Below, one piece after another: positions 5,999 through 13,185 of a DNA stretch of 16,175 bases. The stretch spans positions 1-16,175 of the forward strand of contig CBFDCL010000049.1 in NCBI GenBank assembly GCA_965603295.1, given 5' to 3'. Under the pieces are notes generated by a model, which searched no databases, had not been told where the DNA came from, and saw only the letters and a program-made list of their open reading frames with translations. The number at the start of each line of letters is the position of its first letter. The stretch's first letter is position 1. The position numbers were made by a program, and so were the translations under genes. Source of the DNA: JAFGWO01 sp965603295 (lineage in GTDB: Bacteria; BMS3Abin14).

Positions 5999-7017
5999 TA
6001 GTTTTCCCCTTCCAATGTCCGTAAATAGGCAATCCTTTTTTCCGTTGCGGGGTGGGTGGACAGGAACTCGGGGCCTTCGGCAAAGGAGTTTTTCTGTCCG
6101 ATCCGGGTCAGGAAGGCGATCATCGGCTCCACCCCGTACCCGGCTGCCCGCATCCATTGGGACGCCCTGAGGTCCGCTTCCTCTTCAAAACCCCGGGAAT
6201 ACCGGGATTCCAGGAGCAGGGCTGGAAGGGTGCCCGCGGTGGAGGTGATGGAAGCCACGTCGCCCACCAGCAGGGAGACCATCAGGAAAACCCCAGCCCC
6301 CTGCAAAACAGTGCGCACCGCATGGCGCCGCTCAAGGTGGGCAAGCTCATGGGCCACAACGCCCACAATCTCCTCATTCCTTTCAACGAAAGTGATAAGT
6401 TCATCGGTGAGCACAACCGTTCCCCCGGGGAGAGCGAAGGCGTTGGGGCCGGAGGGGGTCTTTCTAAAAACGAGAAAACGCGGCGCGTACGCCCCGGTCC
6501 TGGCTACGAACCCTTCCACCAGGGATTCGATATCCTGGCGCCGGGAAGCATCGAGCTCCGACGGGCGGAAAAAGTGCCGGTCCGCGCTGGCCAGTGCCTC
6601 TTGGCCCAGGACCTGGAGGGCTTTGTCGGGGAGGGTAAAAGCCACTTTCTCGGCAAGCAAGGGGATTCCGTAGATCGATGTGGCGACAACCGCCAGCACT
6701 GCCACAGCGACGGAAACCAAAGCTGCCTTCCAGTGACTCTCCAGCAGGTGGATAAGGCGAAACCCGCGGCCGCTGCCTGTTTTCCGCTCCAGGACGGAAA
6801 AAGCCCGGTGGTCCCCCGTGTCCAGGCGGCCCCCCCCGGGGGTATAAAGGGTGCGGCGGGTGCTTCCCAGGGCGGGCTCGAAAGTACACCTGGCGATCTT
6901 GAAATCCTCGTGGAGCCCTTCGCCCCGTATGGAAATTATGTCCCCGAGGACATTCACGGTCACCTCGTGGGCCCTTGAGTTCCTGCCGTCAAAGTATGTT
7001 CCCCCAAAAGCGATCAC
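5998..7017 (-). CDS. M48 family membrane metalloprotease
   Basis: 339 residues. The zinc motif HELAH is at 223-227, the later EEEAD (278-282) supplies the third zinc-ligand region, and STHP (320-323) is the conserved C-terminal M48 motif. Hydrophobic segments lie at about 98-119 and 238-253, so it is an inner-membrane protease; the N-terminal ~75 residues (GGTYFDGRNSRAHEV onwards) are the soluble extension typical of M48 proteins encoded next to DUF898 genes. It starts with GTG (7017-7015), overlapping the TGA of the DUF898 gene by 4 nt (GTGA), so the two are translationally coupled. Likely role: quality-control or processing of envelope proteins; a role tied to the DUF898 protein is inference from this gene order. 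Confidence 0.93.
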   Translation of the reverse strand: MIAFGGTYFDGRNSRAHEVTVNVLGDIISIRGEGLHEDFKIARCTFEPALGSTRRTLYTPGGGRLDTGDHRAFSVLERKTGSGRGFRLIHLLESHWKAALVSVAVAVLAVVATSIYGIPLLAEKVAFTLPDKALQVLGQEALASADRHFFRPSELDASRRQDIESLVEGFVARTGAYAPRFLVFRKTPSGPNAFALPGGTVVLTDELITFVERNEEIVGVVAHELAHLERRHAVRTVLQGAGVFLMVSLLVGDVASITSTAGTLPALLLESRYSRGFEEEADLRASQWMRAAGYGVEPMIAFLTRIGQKNSFAEGPEFLSTHPATEKRIAYLRTLEGEN

Positions 7018-8576
7018 CAGCCAATGTCCCAGTCGAAGAAGTCCGCCGCCGTGTCCCCCACGGCTCCTTCCTTGTAGTCCTCAGCCGCCTCGAAGAAATC
7101 CATTTCACCGGGCAGGGTCACAACAGTCCTGGGAAGGATATACCGGGTTCGGCGGACCTTGGCCCAGGGGGCCATGAGCCCTAAGCTGAAGACAATGGCG
7201 AGGACGTTGGTGAGGCGAATCCAGGCCAGATCCCTCGCCCTTAAAGAGACGTCAAAGGTAATGTGATCCAACTGCGTATTTCCCCATGCGTAATTGAAAA
7301 TACTGGCGTAGACGTACTGCTGCACAAGGAGAATAAAAAGAAAGAAAATAACGTAGGAGATAAAGCCCACACCGAAGATCGCTATCGCGTTGGGTTTTCC
7401 TCCCCCGCGTGACAGCCCGACTATCAGGGGCACCAGGATTCCCATGACCAGGCCTCCGGCAAAAAACGCCCCGATCATCATGAGCATAGCTTTTAAATAA
7501 ACACCGTAAAAACGCCCCGGTCTTCCCCTGAAACGGCTGCCGGTTTTGCCGTAGGTCAGGTTGTCGTGAAGATAGTCTCGCTGGAGGTACACGAAGAAGG
7601 GAAACGAAGCCGCGAAACCTACCCCGACCAGGATCATGATGATCACCATCATCATTCCGGGGACCGCGGGGGTTGATGGAGCCCCCTGGCCGCCCAGCAG
7701 CGTGGGAAGGGCGATGATAAAACCGGCCAGGAAGGCGAGAGGGATGAGCGCGTACGCCTTGTAAGCACCTCCGGCACTGCCGGTGAAACGGAACCTGATG
7801 TTGCGATAAGCAGAGTTCTTCGCTTTAAAGCGGTGGGCCTTGTAAAGAAGCCAGGGGACTAAGCTCCAGCCGGCAACTGTGATCAGGGAACCGATAAGAG
7901 GTGAGATGCTGCCGGAAACGTTCATCACTACAAGAGCCCCGACGACGATCAGATGCCCCTTGAGGATGGTACCGGGTTTGGCCAGGTAGTCGAAGGGTTG
8001 TCCGTCGAGCAGGGTGTTCGCGTGAAAATACCGCCGCGTGCGCACCTTGGCCCATGCCCCGTAGATCCCGAGGGTCAGGATCGTCAGGGCTACGTTAACG
8101 ATCCAGATGCGAAAATACTCTCCTGCCGAACCGGTAAATTTAAGAGCAGTTTTCCGCGGTTGAGGCCTGGTCTCCGGCTGATCGACCTGTCCGGGAAGGC
8201 CGGGCGGCGTAGCCATGGAGATTCCCGGAGGAGCCGCGGTTTGGGGGTCCGGCCTGGGCGGCGGGGCTTTAATAGAGAGATCTGCTGCTGCCTGAGCATC
8301 GGGGGTGGTTCGACTGACCCCGGGTTGATCCTTTTGATCCGATGGTACGAACTGGAGGGATACACCGTAAATCCGGAGGCTTTCAATGAGCTTCCTGGCA
8401 TTGACTTCCCTGATCCCCCGGATAAGGATAAAAGGCCTGGGTTTCAAGAAGAGAGCCTTGATCTGTTGGGCAGTGTGGGCGGGATAGATTCCCTGGAGGG
8501 TGCTGACCAGCCTGGCTTCCCCGTCGGGGCCGCCCGTTTCCCTTAACATCAGGTTGCCGTGCTTGGTCAATTCCAT
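7014..8576 (-). CDS. DUF898 (YjgN-type) membrane protein with an extra N-terminal domain
   Basis: 520 residues. Residues about 144-485 are the DUF898 domain: FTGSAGEYFRIWIVN then TLGIYGAWAKVRTRRYF near 168-184, and the related block SLGLMAPWAKVRRTRYI near 464-480. Several long hydrophobic segments (about 158-175, 205-245, 275-295, 308-330, 362-388, 398-425) predict a polytopic inner-membrane protein. Residues 1-80 are a separate small domain (GEARLVSTLQGIYP ... ARKLIESLRIYGVSLQFVP), beta-alpha-like, reminiscent of L7/L12-type adaptor folds but not identified. A Pro/Ala/Gln-rich linker (about 85-143) joins them. The start ATG (8576) follows GGGAAGGGGG. Its stop overlaps the M48 start, so the pair forms a two-gene operon. 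The function of YjgN proteins is not known. Confidence 0.92.
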   Translation of the reverse strand: MELTKHGNLMLRETGGPDGEARLVSTLQGIYPAHTAQQIKALFLKPRPFILIRGIREVNARKLIESLRIYGVSLQFVPSDQKDQPGVSRTTPDAQAAADLSIKAPPPRPDPQTAAPPGISMATPPGLPGQVDQPETRPQPRKTALKFTGSAGEYFRIWIVNVALTILTLGIYGAWAKVRTRRYFHANTLLDGQPFDYLAKPGTILKGHLIVVGALVVMNVSGSISPLIGSLITVAGWSLVPWLLYKAHRFKAKNSAYRNIRFRFTGSAGGAYKAYALIPLAFLAGFIIALPTLLGGQGAPSTPAVPGMMMVIIMILVGVGFAASFPFFVYLQRDYLHDNLTYGKTGSRFRGRPGRFYGVYLKAMLMMIGAFFAGGLVMGILVPLIVGLSRGGGKPNAIAIFGVGFISYVIFFLFILLVQQYVYASIFNYAWGNTQLDHITFDVSLRARDLAWIRLTNVLAIVFSLGLMAPWAKVRRTRYILPRTVVTLPGEMDFFEAAEDYKEGAVGDTAADFFDWDIGW

Positions 8577-8710
8577 TCAGGCCCCCTTCCCAAAGTAGTC
8601 ACGATGGATTTTCTATGGCGACAATCCTACAACATGTAGGGATTTTTTTGCAAATCTTTGATTTTAAAGGGAATAGCACACAATCGTGTGCAGTGCTTCT
8701 GCACCTTCCG

Positions 8711-8738
8711 GTTAAACGTTCAATGTTTAACGTTTAAC
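8711..8738. repeat. RTTNAAC heptamer array, copy 3
   Basis: Four units in register (GTTAAAC, GTTCAAT, then GTTTAAC twice). The first and third units are complementary, giving a 7-bp stem with a 7-nt loop. Confidence 0.85.
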
Positions 8739-8775
8739 GAAAGAAAACAATGCAGAGTGCAGAGAAGGAAGCGTG

Positions 8776-8803
8776 GGTTTGAGGTTTGGAGTTTGAGGTT
8801 TGA
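8776..8803. repeat. GGTTTGA heptamer array
   Basis: Four units (GGTTTGA, GGTTTGG, AGTTTGA, GGTTTGA) in 7-nt register, then AGTTGAAGTT. The word is the reverse complement of the TCAAACC part of the octamer arrays at 5959-5998 and 11995-12026. Confidence 0.8.
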
Positions 8804-8864
8804 AGTTGAAGTTCGTGCTTGGTGATGGGTTTTTCCCGTCATTAAGCGATTCTTTTTTTGGGAA

Positions 8865-8887
8865 TATGAAATCTGAAATTGGAAATT
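8865..8887. repeat. TGAAATT heptamer array, left flank of the DUF362 gene
   Basis: Three units (TGAAATC, TGAAATT, GGAAATT; 8867-8887) end 3 nt before the DUF362 stop triplet. TATGAAATCTGAAATTG (8865-8881) is an inverted copy, 16 of 17 positions, of 9658-9674 at the other end of the same gene. Confidence 0.8.
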
Positions 8888-8890
8888 ATC

Positions 8891-9673
8891 CTAACCGTAT
8901 TTCTTCGCCAGGCTCAGGTGGCGAACCGTCTCGGGTTCATGCCCCAGCAGTTTTGCTGCCTCTCTGTCCGCCGCCAGCACGTCAGTACTGGCGATGATTT
9001 TGTTGATGGGCGGGTTGGGTGTTTTCCCCGACAGGTGGCCTCCTGACAGGCCTTCGATGGCGTCAATGACAGTAAGGTGCGGTTTTGCATACAGCATCAA
9101 GTCGGCGATCGCCTGGTGTTCGTCGCCTGCGTGGATACGCGATTTTTTGTAGGACCAGTAGCCGCCATAGTGCTCGGCGGAAAGGCACCCCACCATGTTC
9201 TTGAGCCCAAGAGTTACGGTGGTGATGGTGTGGTCCTTGGCGGCGGGGACCGAGACGAGGGCCGCCCCCTCCAGGTAATCGGGCAGGTAGATCTCCTTTA
9301 ACACACCTGCCCTGCTATCCTCGTATTTTTTCGCCGGCTGGGCGTCGAGGTCCACCAGCTCGACCCCGAACTTGCCTGCTACCTCCTCGTAGCCGTTAAC
9401 CCGGAAATTCTCCCGGGTGCTCCCCTCCCCGGAACCCTCCGCCACGATGACAATAGCGTCGAGCTTTTCGACGAGATACCTGACCACCGCCATGACGCAC
9501 CTGACGTCGGTGGTCACCGGAGGCGGGGAGTCGTTGACCACGTTGGGTTTAACGATGACGCGGCGGAACTTTGCCAGCGTTTCAGCGGCACCCACTTCAT
9601 CAAGGGCACGGGTGATAGCGGAGGGGTAATCGTCGGGGGAGGAAATGGGGATGGAGGCAATTTCAAATTTCAT
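8891..9673 (-). CDS. DUF362 domain protein
   Basis: 260 residues. DUF362 landmarks are visible: FRRVIVKPNVVNDSPPPVTTD (about 36-55), IVIVAEGSGEG (74-84), the central LVSVPAAKDHTITTVTLGLKNMVGCL (139-164) and VIDAIEGLSGGHLSGKTP (202-219). The ferredoxin-like Cys clusters found at the C terminus of some family members are absent; only two or so Cys occur. The molecular function of DUF362 is poorly known; a redox or cofactor role has been proposed for the family. The ATG (9673-9671) lies inside a heptamer array and has no Shine-Dalgarno sequence, but the N terminus fits the family, so I keep this start. The amidohydrolase/lipoprotein operon lies upstream on the same strand, across a repeat-filled gap. 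Confidence 0.9.
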   Translation of the reverse strand: MKFEIASIPISSPDDYPSAITRALDEVGAAETLAKFRRVIVKPNVVNDSPPPVTTDVRCVMAVVRYLVEKLDAIVIVAEGSGEGSTRENFRVNGYEEVAGKFGVELVDLDAQPAKKYEDSRAGVLKEIYLPDYLEGAALVSVPAAKDHTITTVTLGLKNMVGCLSAEHYGGYWSYKKSRIHAGDEHQAIADLMLYAKPHLTVIDAIEGLSGGHLSGKTPNPPINKIIASTDVLAADREAAKLLGHEPETVRHLSLAKKYG

Positions 9674-9681
9674 AATTCAAA
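9658..9681. repeat. TTTCAAA heptamer array over the DUF362 start codon
   Basis: Units TTTCAAA, TTTCATA and ATTCAAA (9661-9681) in 7-nt register. On the minus strand they encode the start ATGAAATTTGAAATTG. Positions 9658-9674 are the inverted partner of 8865-8881. Confidence 0.75.
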
Positions 9682-9690
9682 TGATTGTTA

Positions 9691-9798
9691 GTGCACATGT
9701 GCACCAGTGCACGAGTGCACTTTTAAAACCTGAGAATGTGCTTGTCCCGCCGTAGCTGTTCGGGAGGCGTTAGCGTAGGCGGAAGCTCTGACCCCAAG
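9691..9798. repeat. Composite intergenic element, copy 1
   Basis: Order: four GTGCACNN octamers (9691-9720), TTTTAAAA, CCTGAGAATGTGCTTGTC (9729-9746), a CGCC/GGCG hairpin segment, then a 30-nt tail (9769-9798) ending in GCTCTGACCCCAAG. The tail is identical to 15680-15709, and the 18-mer is identical to 12940-12957. No coding potential. Confidence 0.85.
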
Positions 9799-9871
9799 AT
9801 TGTCAGTCTTTACGTTAGATCGTTTTAGTTGCTTTCGAAAGAGCCGGTTTTTGCCGGTGCCAGGTTGATCT

Positions 9872-10456
9872 TCATCCGATGGTGTTGAGGAGTTCCGCCA
9901 CTTCCCGGACGAGCTGTTCAATAGCCTTGTTCTTTCCCGCTCCCAATGTCCATGTTCCCTTTTCCCGGACGTGAAACGACTTCTTACCCAGTTCCTGGCC
10001 GGCACTGTCCTTTACGGTCATCTCACCGACGATCTCCACGATAAAAGAAAACTTCTGCGACACCCCCATCCGGTCAAAATCGATAAAAAGCTGCAGACCG
10101 TCCGGCATGTGCAGAGTCCGGGCCGGATCAATATCCCGGACCTGGGTGTAGTGTTTTGTCTCTTTCAGGCTGGAGACCATGGAAGTTCTCAGGTTGGCAA
10201 GATCTGCATCGTCAAAGGTGTAAGTGAACGCCCCGCTGCGCTCCTGGATCTTGTGCTGGATATAATCCGTGAGAAATCCTTCGAATTTCTGCAGCCTCAT
10301 GTCGTCGTAATAGGCGCGTTCGAAGTTGGAGTTAAAAGGCATCACGTTGAGGTAGGCGCCCTGGTGTCCGGAAAGGTCCATTTTAACCATGCTGGTTTTA
10401 GACCCTGCACAGCTCATCAGCAGGAAAAGCATGACGAGAATACCCAGCTTCTTCAT
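9872..10456 (-). CDS. Small lipoprotein of unknown function
   Basis: 194 residues. Residues 1-15 are a short signal with a standard lipobox LLMSC; Cys16 would be the lipidated residue. The rest is a soluble mixed alpha/beta protein with no family I recognise; notable parts are YLNVMPFNSNFERAYYDDMRL (about 35-55), LQLFIDFDRMGVSQKFSFIVEIVGEMTVKDSAGQEL (about 121-156) and a C-terminal helix (KNKAIEQLVREVAELL). The overall shape recalls outer-membrane-associated lipoproteins, without a specific match. AGGGAG lies about 9 nt before the ATG. It starts 19 bp after the amidohydrolase stop on the same strand, so both are very likely cotranscribed. Confidence 0.85.
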   Translation of the reverse strand: MKKLGILVMLFLLMSCAGSKTSMVKMDLSGHQGAYLNVMPFNSNFERAYYDDMRLQKFEGFLTDYIQHKIQERSGAFTYTFDDADLANLRTSMVSSLKETKHYTQVRDIDPARTLHMPDGLQLFIDFDRMGVSQKFSFIVEIVGEMTVKDSAGQELGKKSFHVREKGTWTLGAGKNKAIEQLVREVAELLNTIG

Positions 10457-10475
10457 GAGAGCATCTCCCTTTCAG

Positions 10476-11909
10476 TTACTTGATTTCGATCATGTCCTTT
10501 AAACTCTCTTCAGGATACCATCTTCCGGCGGCCATGACTCCCAGAGGTTCCTTTATGTCGGCGACATCCTCCAGGGGATTTCCCCTGACTAAAATGAGGT
10601 CAGCCCGTTTTCCGGTTTCGATGGTGCCGAAGTCTCCCCGTCCGGTCATCTTTTCAACAATCTTGGCAGCGTTGACCGTGCCGGTTTGGATGGCCCCGTA
10701 GGGAGTGAACCCGACCTCCGTAAGGATTCTAATCTCATCGTGGATGGAAAACCCCGGAACGATCCCCATGCCCCCGGTTCCCGAGTCGGTTCCGAGCAGC
10801 AGCGTTATCTCTGCACCCTTGAGTTCCTTTGCCAGGATCCTTTCCATGTTGTACTTGAACGGCGCCAGGGACTCATATCCGCTGAAGAGAAATTGATGTT
10901 TCTCCTGTCCTAGGCGAAAGTTCTTGAGATAGGCATCGGGCAGGTACCGGTTCTCCGGGCGTTTGATAAAATCTTGGGGTTCAGTGAGCTTGTTTACAAT
11001 GCTCTCGGCGACGGTGAGGGTGGTGCAGATGGGGGTGTCCGTTGTCTTTAATCTGCTGACAATCTGTCTGATGCTTGTCCCGTATTTCTTTTCCAGGGTA
11101 TCGATACCCAGATCAAGATCGTTCCTGTATTTCCTGGCGGCCTGGCTTATGATGCCGCGGAATATCTCTATCCGGCTCCGTTGCATGTCGGGCTCAAGAT
11201 CCAGGAATTCGAAATCCAACTCCTCTATGTGGGCGATTTCGTCCATTCCCTCCGAGAGGATTCCGTCCAGCCCCACCAGGAAGGGGATGTGTCCGGCAGT
11301 GTAGATGCCCACCTCCTTCGCCTCTTTCATTACCTCCTGAAACTCCCCGCGGGTTACGTAGGAATAGATCTTTATGAAATCGTAACCCTGGTTTTTCTGT
11401 TCTCGAACCGCGCCGGCCGGATCAGGGACCGGGCCGTAAAGTATGGGGCCGGAGGTATAGATGGCCGGACCGGGCTGCTTCCCCTTCTTAACCTCCTCTC
11501 GCCACTTCAGGACGTGATCCGGTGGTCCCCCGAGGGGGCCGAAACACCTGACCGTCGTCACACCGTTAGCCAGGTACAGTTTCAGAGGCATCACAGGCCA
11601 GGCGGGGCCTATCCAATCGTATTGCGTGTGCATGTGCATATCGGCGAGCCCCGGCATGAGCCAGGCACCTGCTCCGTCGATGACAACAGCTTTCCGGGGA
11701 ACACGGATCTTATCTGATGAACCGACCGCCACGATCCGGTCCCCCCGGACAAGAACCGTCTGGCCGAGGATTACAATTTCGCTGGTCATGGGGACCAGGC
11801 TGACGTTGACAAAAGCGGTGACGGGGTCTTTTTCCGGGGAGGAAGAGCAGTCCACCACAAGGAAAAAGGCAAGCAGGAAAACAAGGAGGACTTTTATCTC
11901 AGATCTCAT
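10476..11909 (-). CDS. Exported amidohydrolase (imidazolonepropionase/prolidase-like)
   Basis: 477 residues. N terminus: charged MRSEIK, hydrophobic stretch 7-19, then VVD-Cys21-SSS, a lipobox-like site with an unusual Asp before Cys. Amidohydrolase landmarks are all present: the beta-sandwich part and GDRIVAVG, WLMPGLADMHMHTQ with the metal pair His92/His94, FIKIYS with Lys180 (likely carboxylated bridging lysine), His207 (AGHIPF), His227 (IAHIEEL) and LLGTDSG with Asp375, followed by GTIETGKRADLILVRGNPLED. The binuclear metal site is therefore intact, so an active hydrolase of a C-N bond is expected in the periplasm or at the membrane; imidazolone-like or dipeptide substrates are typical of the group but not provable. 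The first codons are made of a heptamer repeat. It leads an operon with the small lipoprotein. Confidence 0.92.
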   Translation of the reverse strand: MRSEIKVLLVFLLAFFLVVDCSSSPEKDPVTAFVNVSLVPMTSEIVILGQTVLVRGDRIVAVGSSDKIRVPRKAVVIDGAGAWLMPGLADMHMHTQYDWIGPAWPVMPLKLYLANGVTTVRCFGPLGGPPDHVLKWREEVKKGKQPGPAIYTSGPILYGPVPDPAGAVREQKNQGYDFIKIYSYVTRGEFQEVMKEAKEVGIYTAGHIPFLVGLDGILSEGMDEIAHIEELDFEFLDLEPDMQRSRIEIFRGIISQAARKYRNDLDLGIDTLEKKYGTSIRQIVSRLKTTDTPICTTLTVAESIVNKLTEPQDFIKRPENRYLPDAYLKNFRLGQEKHQFLFSGYESLAPFKYNMERILAKELKGAEITLLLGTDSGTGGMGIVPGFSIHDEIRILTEVGFTPYGAIQTGTVNAAKIVEKMTGRGDFGTIETGKRADLILVRGNPLEDVADIKEPLGVMAAGRWYPEESLKDMIEIK

Positions 11910-11952
11910 ATTTTTCCGCCATAGTTTTAGCGAAGGAGGATCTCAGATCTCA
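11896..11952. repeat. ATCTCAGATCTCA direct repeat over the amidohydrolase start
   Basis: The 13-mer ATCTCAGATCTCA occurs at 11896-11908 and exactly again at 11940-11952. Each copy is two 7-nt-phased units. The first copy encodes MRSEI at the start of the amidohydrolase. The DUF362 start is built the same way from TGAAATT units. Confidence 0.8.
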
Positions 11953-11962
11953 AAGTAGTATG

Positions 11963-12026
11963 AGTGCACGTGTGCACCGGTGCACTGATAACTGTCAAAC
12001 TATCACACTATCAAACTCTCAAACTC
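11963..12026. repeat. GTGCACNN and TCAAACTC octamer arrays
   Basis: Three GTGCACNN units (11963-11986) are followed by four octamers of the TCAAACTC class (11995-12026: TCAAACTA, TCACACTA, then TCAAACTC twice). The first word also occurs at 9691, 14351 and 15586; the second at 5959-5998. Confidence 0.85.
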
Positions 12027-12035
12027 ATTTCCCTC

Positions 12036-12065
12036 CTTTGGACCTTGGACTTTGGGCTTTGGGCT
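12036..12065. repeat. TTTGGGC heptamer array at a methyltransferase stop codon
   Basis: Four units (TTTGGAC, CTTGGAC, then TTTGGGC twice; 12037-12064). It is an inverted copy of 5795-5824 and touches the stop triplet of the methyltransferase gene. Confidence 0.85.
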
Positions 12066-12811
12066 TATTTTTCCCCCACTACCACCATTCTTTCACTCTC
12101 CGATGTATAGGGAGTGCCGTAGATGTCCTCGAAGGTCTCCACCGTGACAAAGCCGGTTTTCCTTAACAGTGATGATATGGCGTCGGCCGAATAATACCGG
12201 TGGACCATGTTAAACGAGGAGATTTTCCCGCCTTTATTAACATTCCATCTCATGGGCGGCGTGTTTTCATCGGACGCCTCCCTTTCCACCGTTACGGCGA
12301 TATCATCCACCGCCGGAAGGTCTATCCGCTCCTTGCCCTCCCACACTTCAAGGGCATGTTTGCGGCTGATAGTCTCGATGAGAACCTTGCCGCCCTTTTT
12401 TAAAGACCGGTGGAAATTTTGGAGGACCACTTCATCGTCCGCCGGGTCGTCGAAGTAGCCAAAAGATGAATAGTAGTTCCAAACAGCGTCAAACTCAGCC
12501 GGCCTGACGAATGTACGCATGTCGTCCTGGACAAATTCGATCTGCAGGCCCGCTTTTCGGGCGCGGTCCTGTCCCCCTTCAATGTAGAAGGGCATGAGGT
12601 CCACCGCGGTCACCCGGCAGCCCCAGCGGGCGAATTCCAATGCGTGCCGTCCCGGCCCGCTGGGGAGATCCAGGATCCTTGCCCCTCGGGGCAGCTGGAG
12701 AAGGATCAGCCCCTGCTGGACCTCGGAAAAGGCCCTGTCCCAAAGGGGGCGGGGGAACAGGAACGACTCTAAATCACGCCAGAAATTTTTGTTCTTGTAC
12801 CAGTGGGTCAA
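12065..12811 (-). CDS. Class I SAM-dependent methyltransferase
   Basis: 248 residues. The SAM-binding motif I reads ARILDLPSGPGRHALEFA (44-61), with Pro-Ser where DLGCGTGR is usual; GCRVTAVDL supplies the acidic residue after strand 2 (Asp71); QDDMRTF (95-101) and FDAVWNYYSSFGYF (107-120) are motifs II/III, followed by LKKGGKVLIET. The substrate is not identifiable; the aromatic FGYF loop is common in small-molecule methyltransferases. The start is TTG (12811-12809), supported by GGAG about 9 nt upstream; no better ATG exists near the N terminus. Repeats fill the gaps on both sides, so it is probably monocistronic. Confidence 0.9.
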   Translation of the reverse strand: MTHWYKNKNFWRDLESFLFPRPLWDRAFSEVQQGLILLQLPRGARILDLPSGPGRHALEFARWGCRVTAVDLMPFYIEGGQDRARKAGLQIEFVQDDMRTFVRPAEFDAVWNYYSSFGYFDDPADDEVVLQNFHRSLKKGGKVLIETISRKHALEVWEGKERIDLPAVDDIAVTVEREASDENTPPMRWNVNKGGKISSFNMVHRYYSADAISSLLRKTGFVTVETFEDIYGTPYTSESERMVVVGEK

Positions 12812-12939
12812 AAGAAACGCTCCGGCTTTACCCGAATTCCATTTTCATCACGCCCAGAAAATTAGTTGCGGTAGAAGTAGAAGTAGAAGTCAAAGCCCCG
12901 ACTTTGCCCTTGCTGCTACTGCTACTGCGGCTAGCCCTT

Positions 12940-13101
12940 CCTGAGAATGTGCTTGTCACCCCGCCCTGTCACGCCATAGCCGGCTTGTGAGGGCATAGCC
13001 AACAGCGACGCCCCAAGGCGACGGCGGAAGCTGGTCGGCAGCCGTTAGCGACTTGTCCCCCTCAGCCTCGTGCGAAGGGGGAAGGCGGGAGCTCCGACCC
13101 C
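12940..13101. repeat. Composite intergenic element, copy 2
   Basis: CCTGAGAATGTGCTTGTC (12940-12957), GTCACGCCATAGCC (12968-12981), AAGGCGACGGCGGAAGCTG (13015-13033), a TTGTCC-hairpin-GGAAG module (13053-13084) and GCTCCGACCCC (13091-13101). The second and third segments are identical to parts of copy 3 (15635-15648 and 15650-15668), in the same order. Confidence 0.85.
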
Positions 13102-13115
13102 AAAAAAGTCAGTAT

Positions 13116-13185
13116 CAAGTAGAAAGTAGAATGTTGAAAGGGATATTGAAGAGCAACCTTTCAACCTGTTACTTGTAACCTGTTA
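13116..13185. repeat. Ten-unit heptamer array (CCTGTTA/CTTGTAA class)
   Basis: Ten 7-nt units in register, from CAAGTAG (13116) to CCTGTTA (13179-13185). It includes a perfect 9-bp inverted repeat GTTGAAAGG (13133-13141) / CCTTTCAAC (13157-13165). Units are shared with 4858-4941. Confidence 0.8.

Larger units (their letters stand above)
8577..8890. other. Non-coding gap between DUF362 and DUF898 genes, rich in repeats
   Basis: No gene. It holds a hairpin CCTACA/TGTAGG followed by GATTTTTTT (8626-8649, terminator-like on the plus strand but without a client gene). A small hairpin GCACAC/GTGTGC lies at 8676-8691, with heptamer arrays at 8711-8738, 8776-8803 and 8867-8887. A short TGCAGAG pair lies at about 8753-8766. 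The DUF898 promoter should be here but no clear -35/-10 pair was found. Confidence 0.6.

Noticed and set aside
6052..6978. Long plus-strand open frame (308 codons)
   Set aside because: It is antisense to the M48 protease gene, whose zinc motif and family match are clear; the frame is a by-product of codon bias.
8626..8649. Intrinsic terminator on the plus strand
   Set aside because: The hairpin and T-run are good, but no plus-strand gene precedes them; kept only as a note within the gap.
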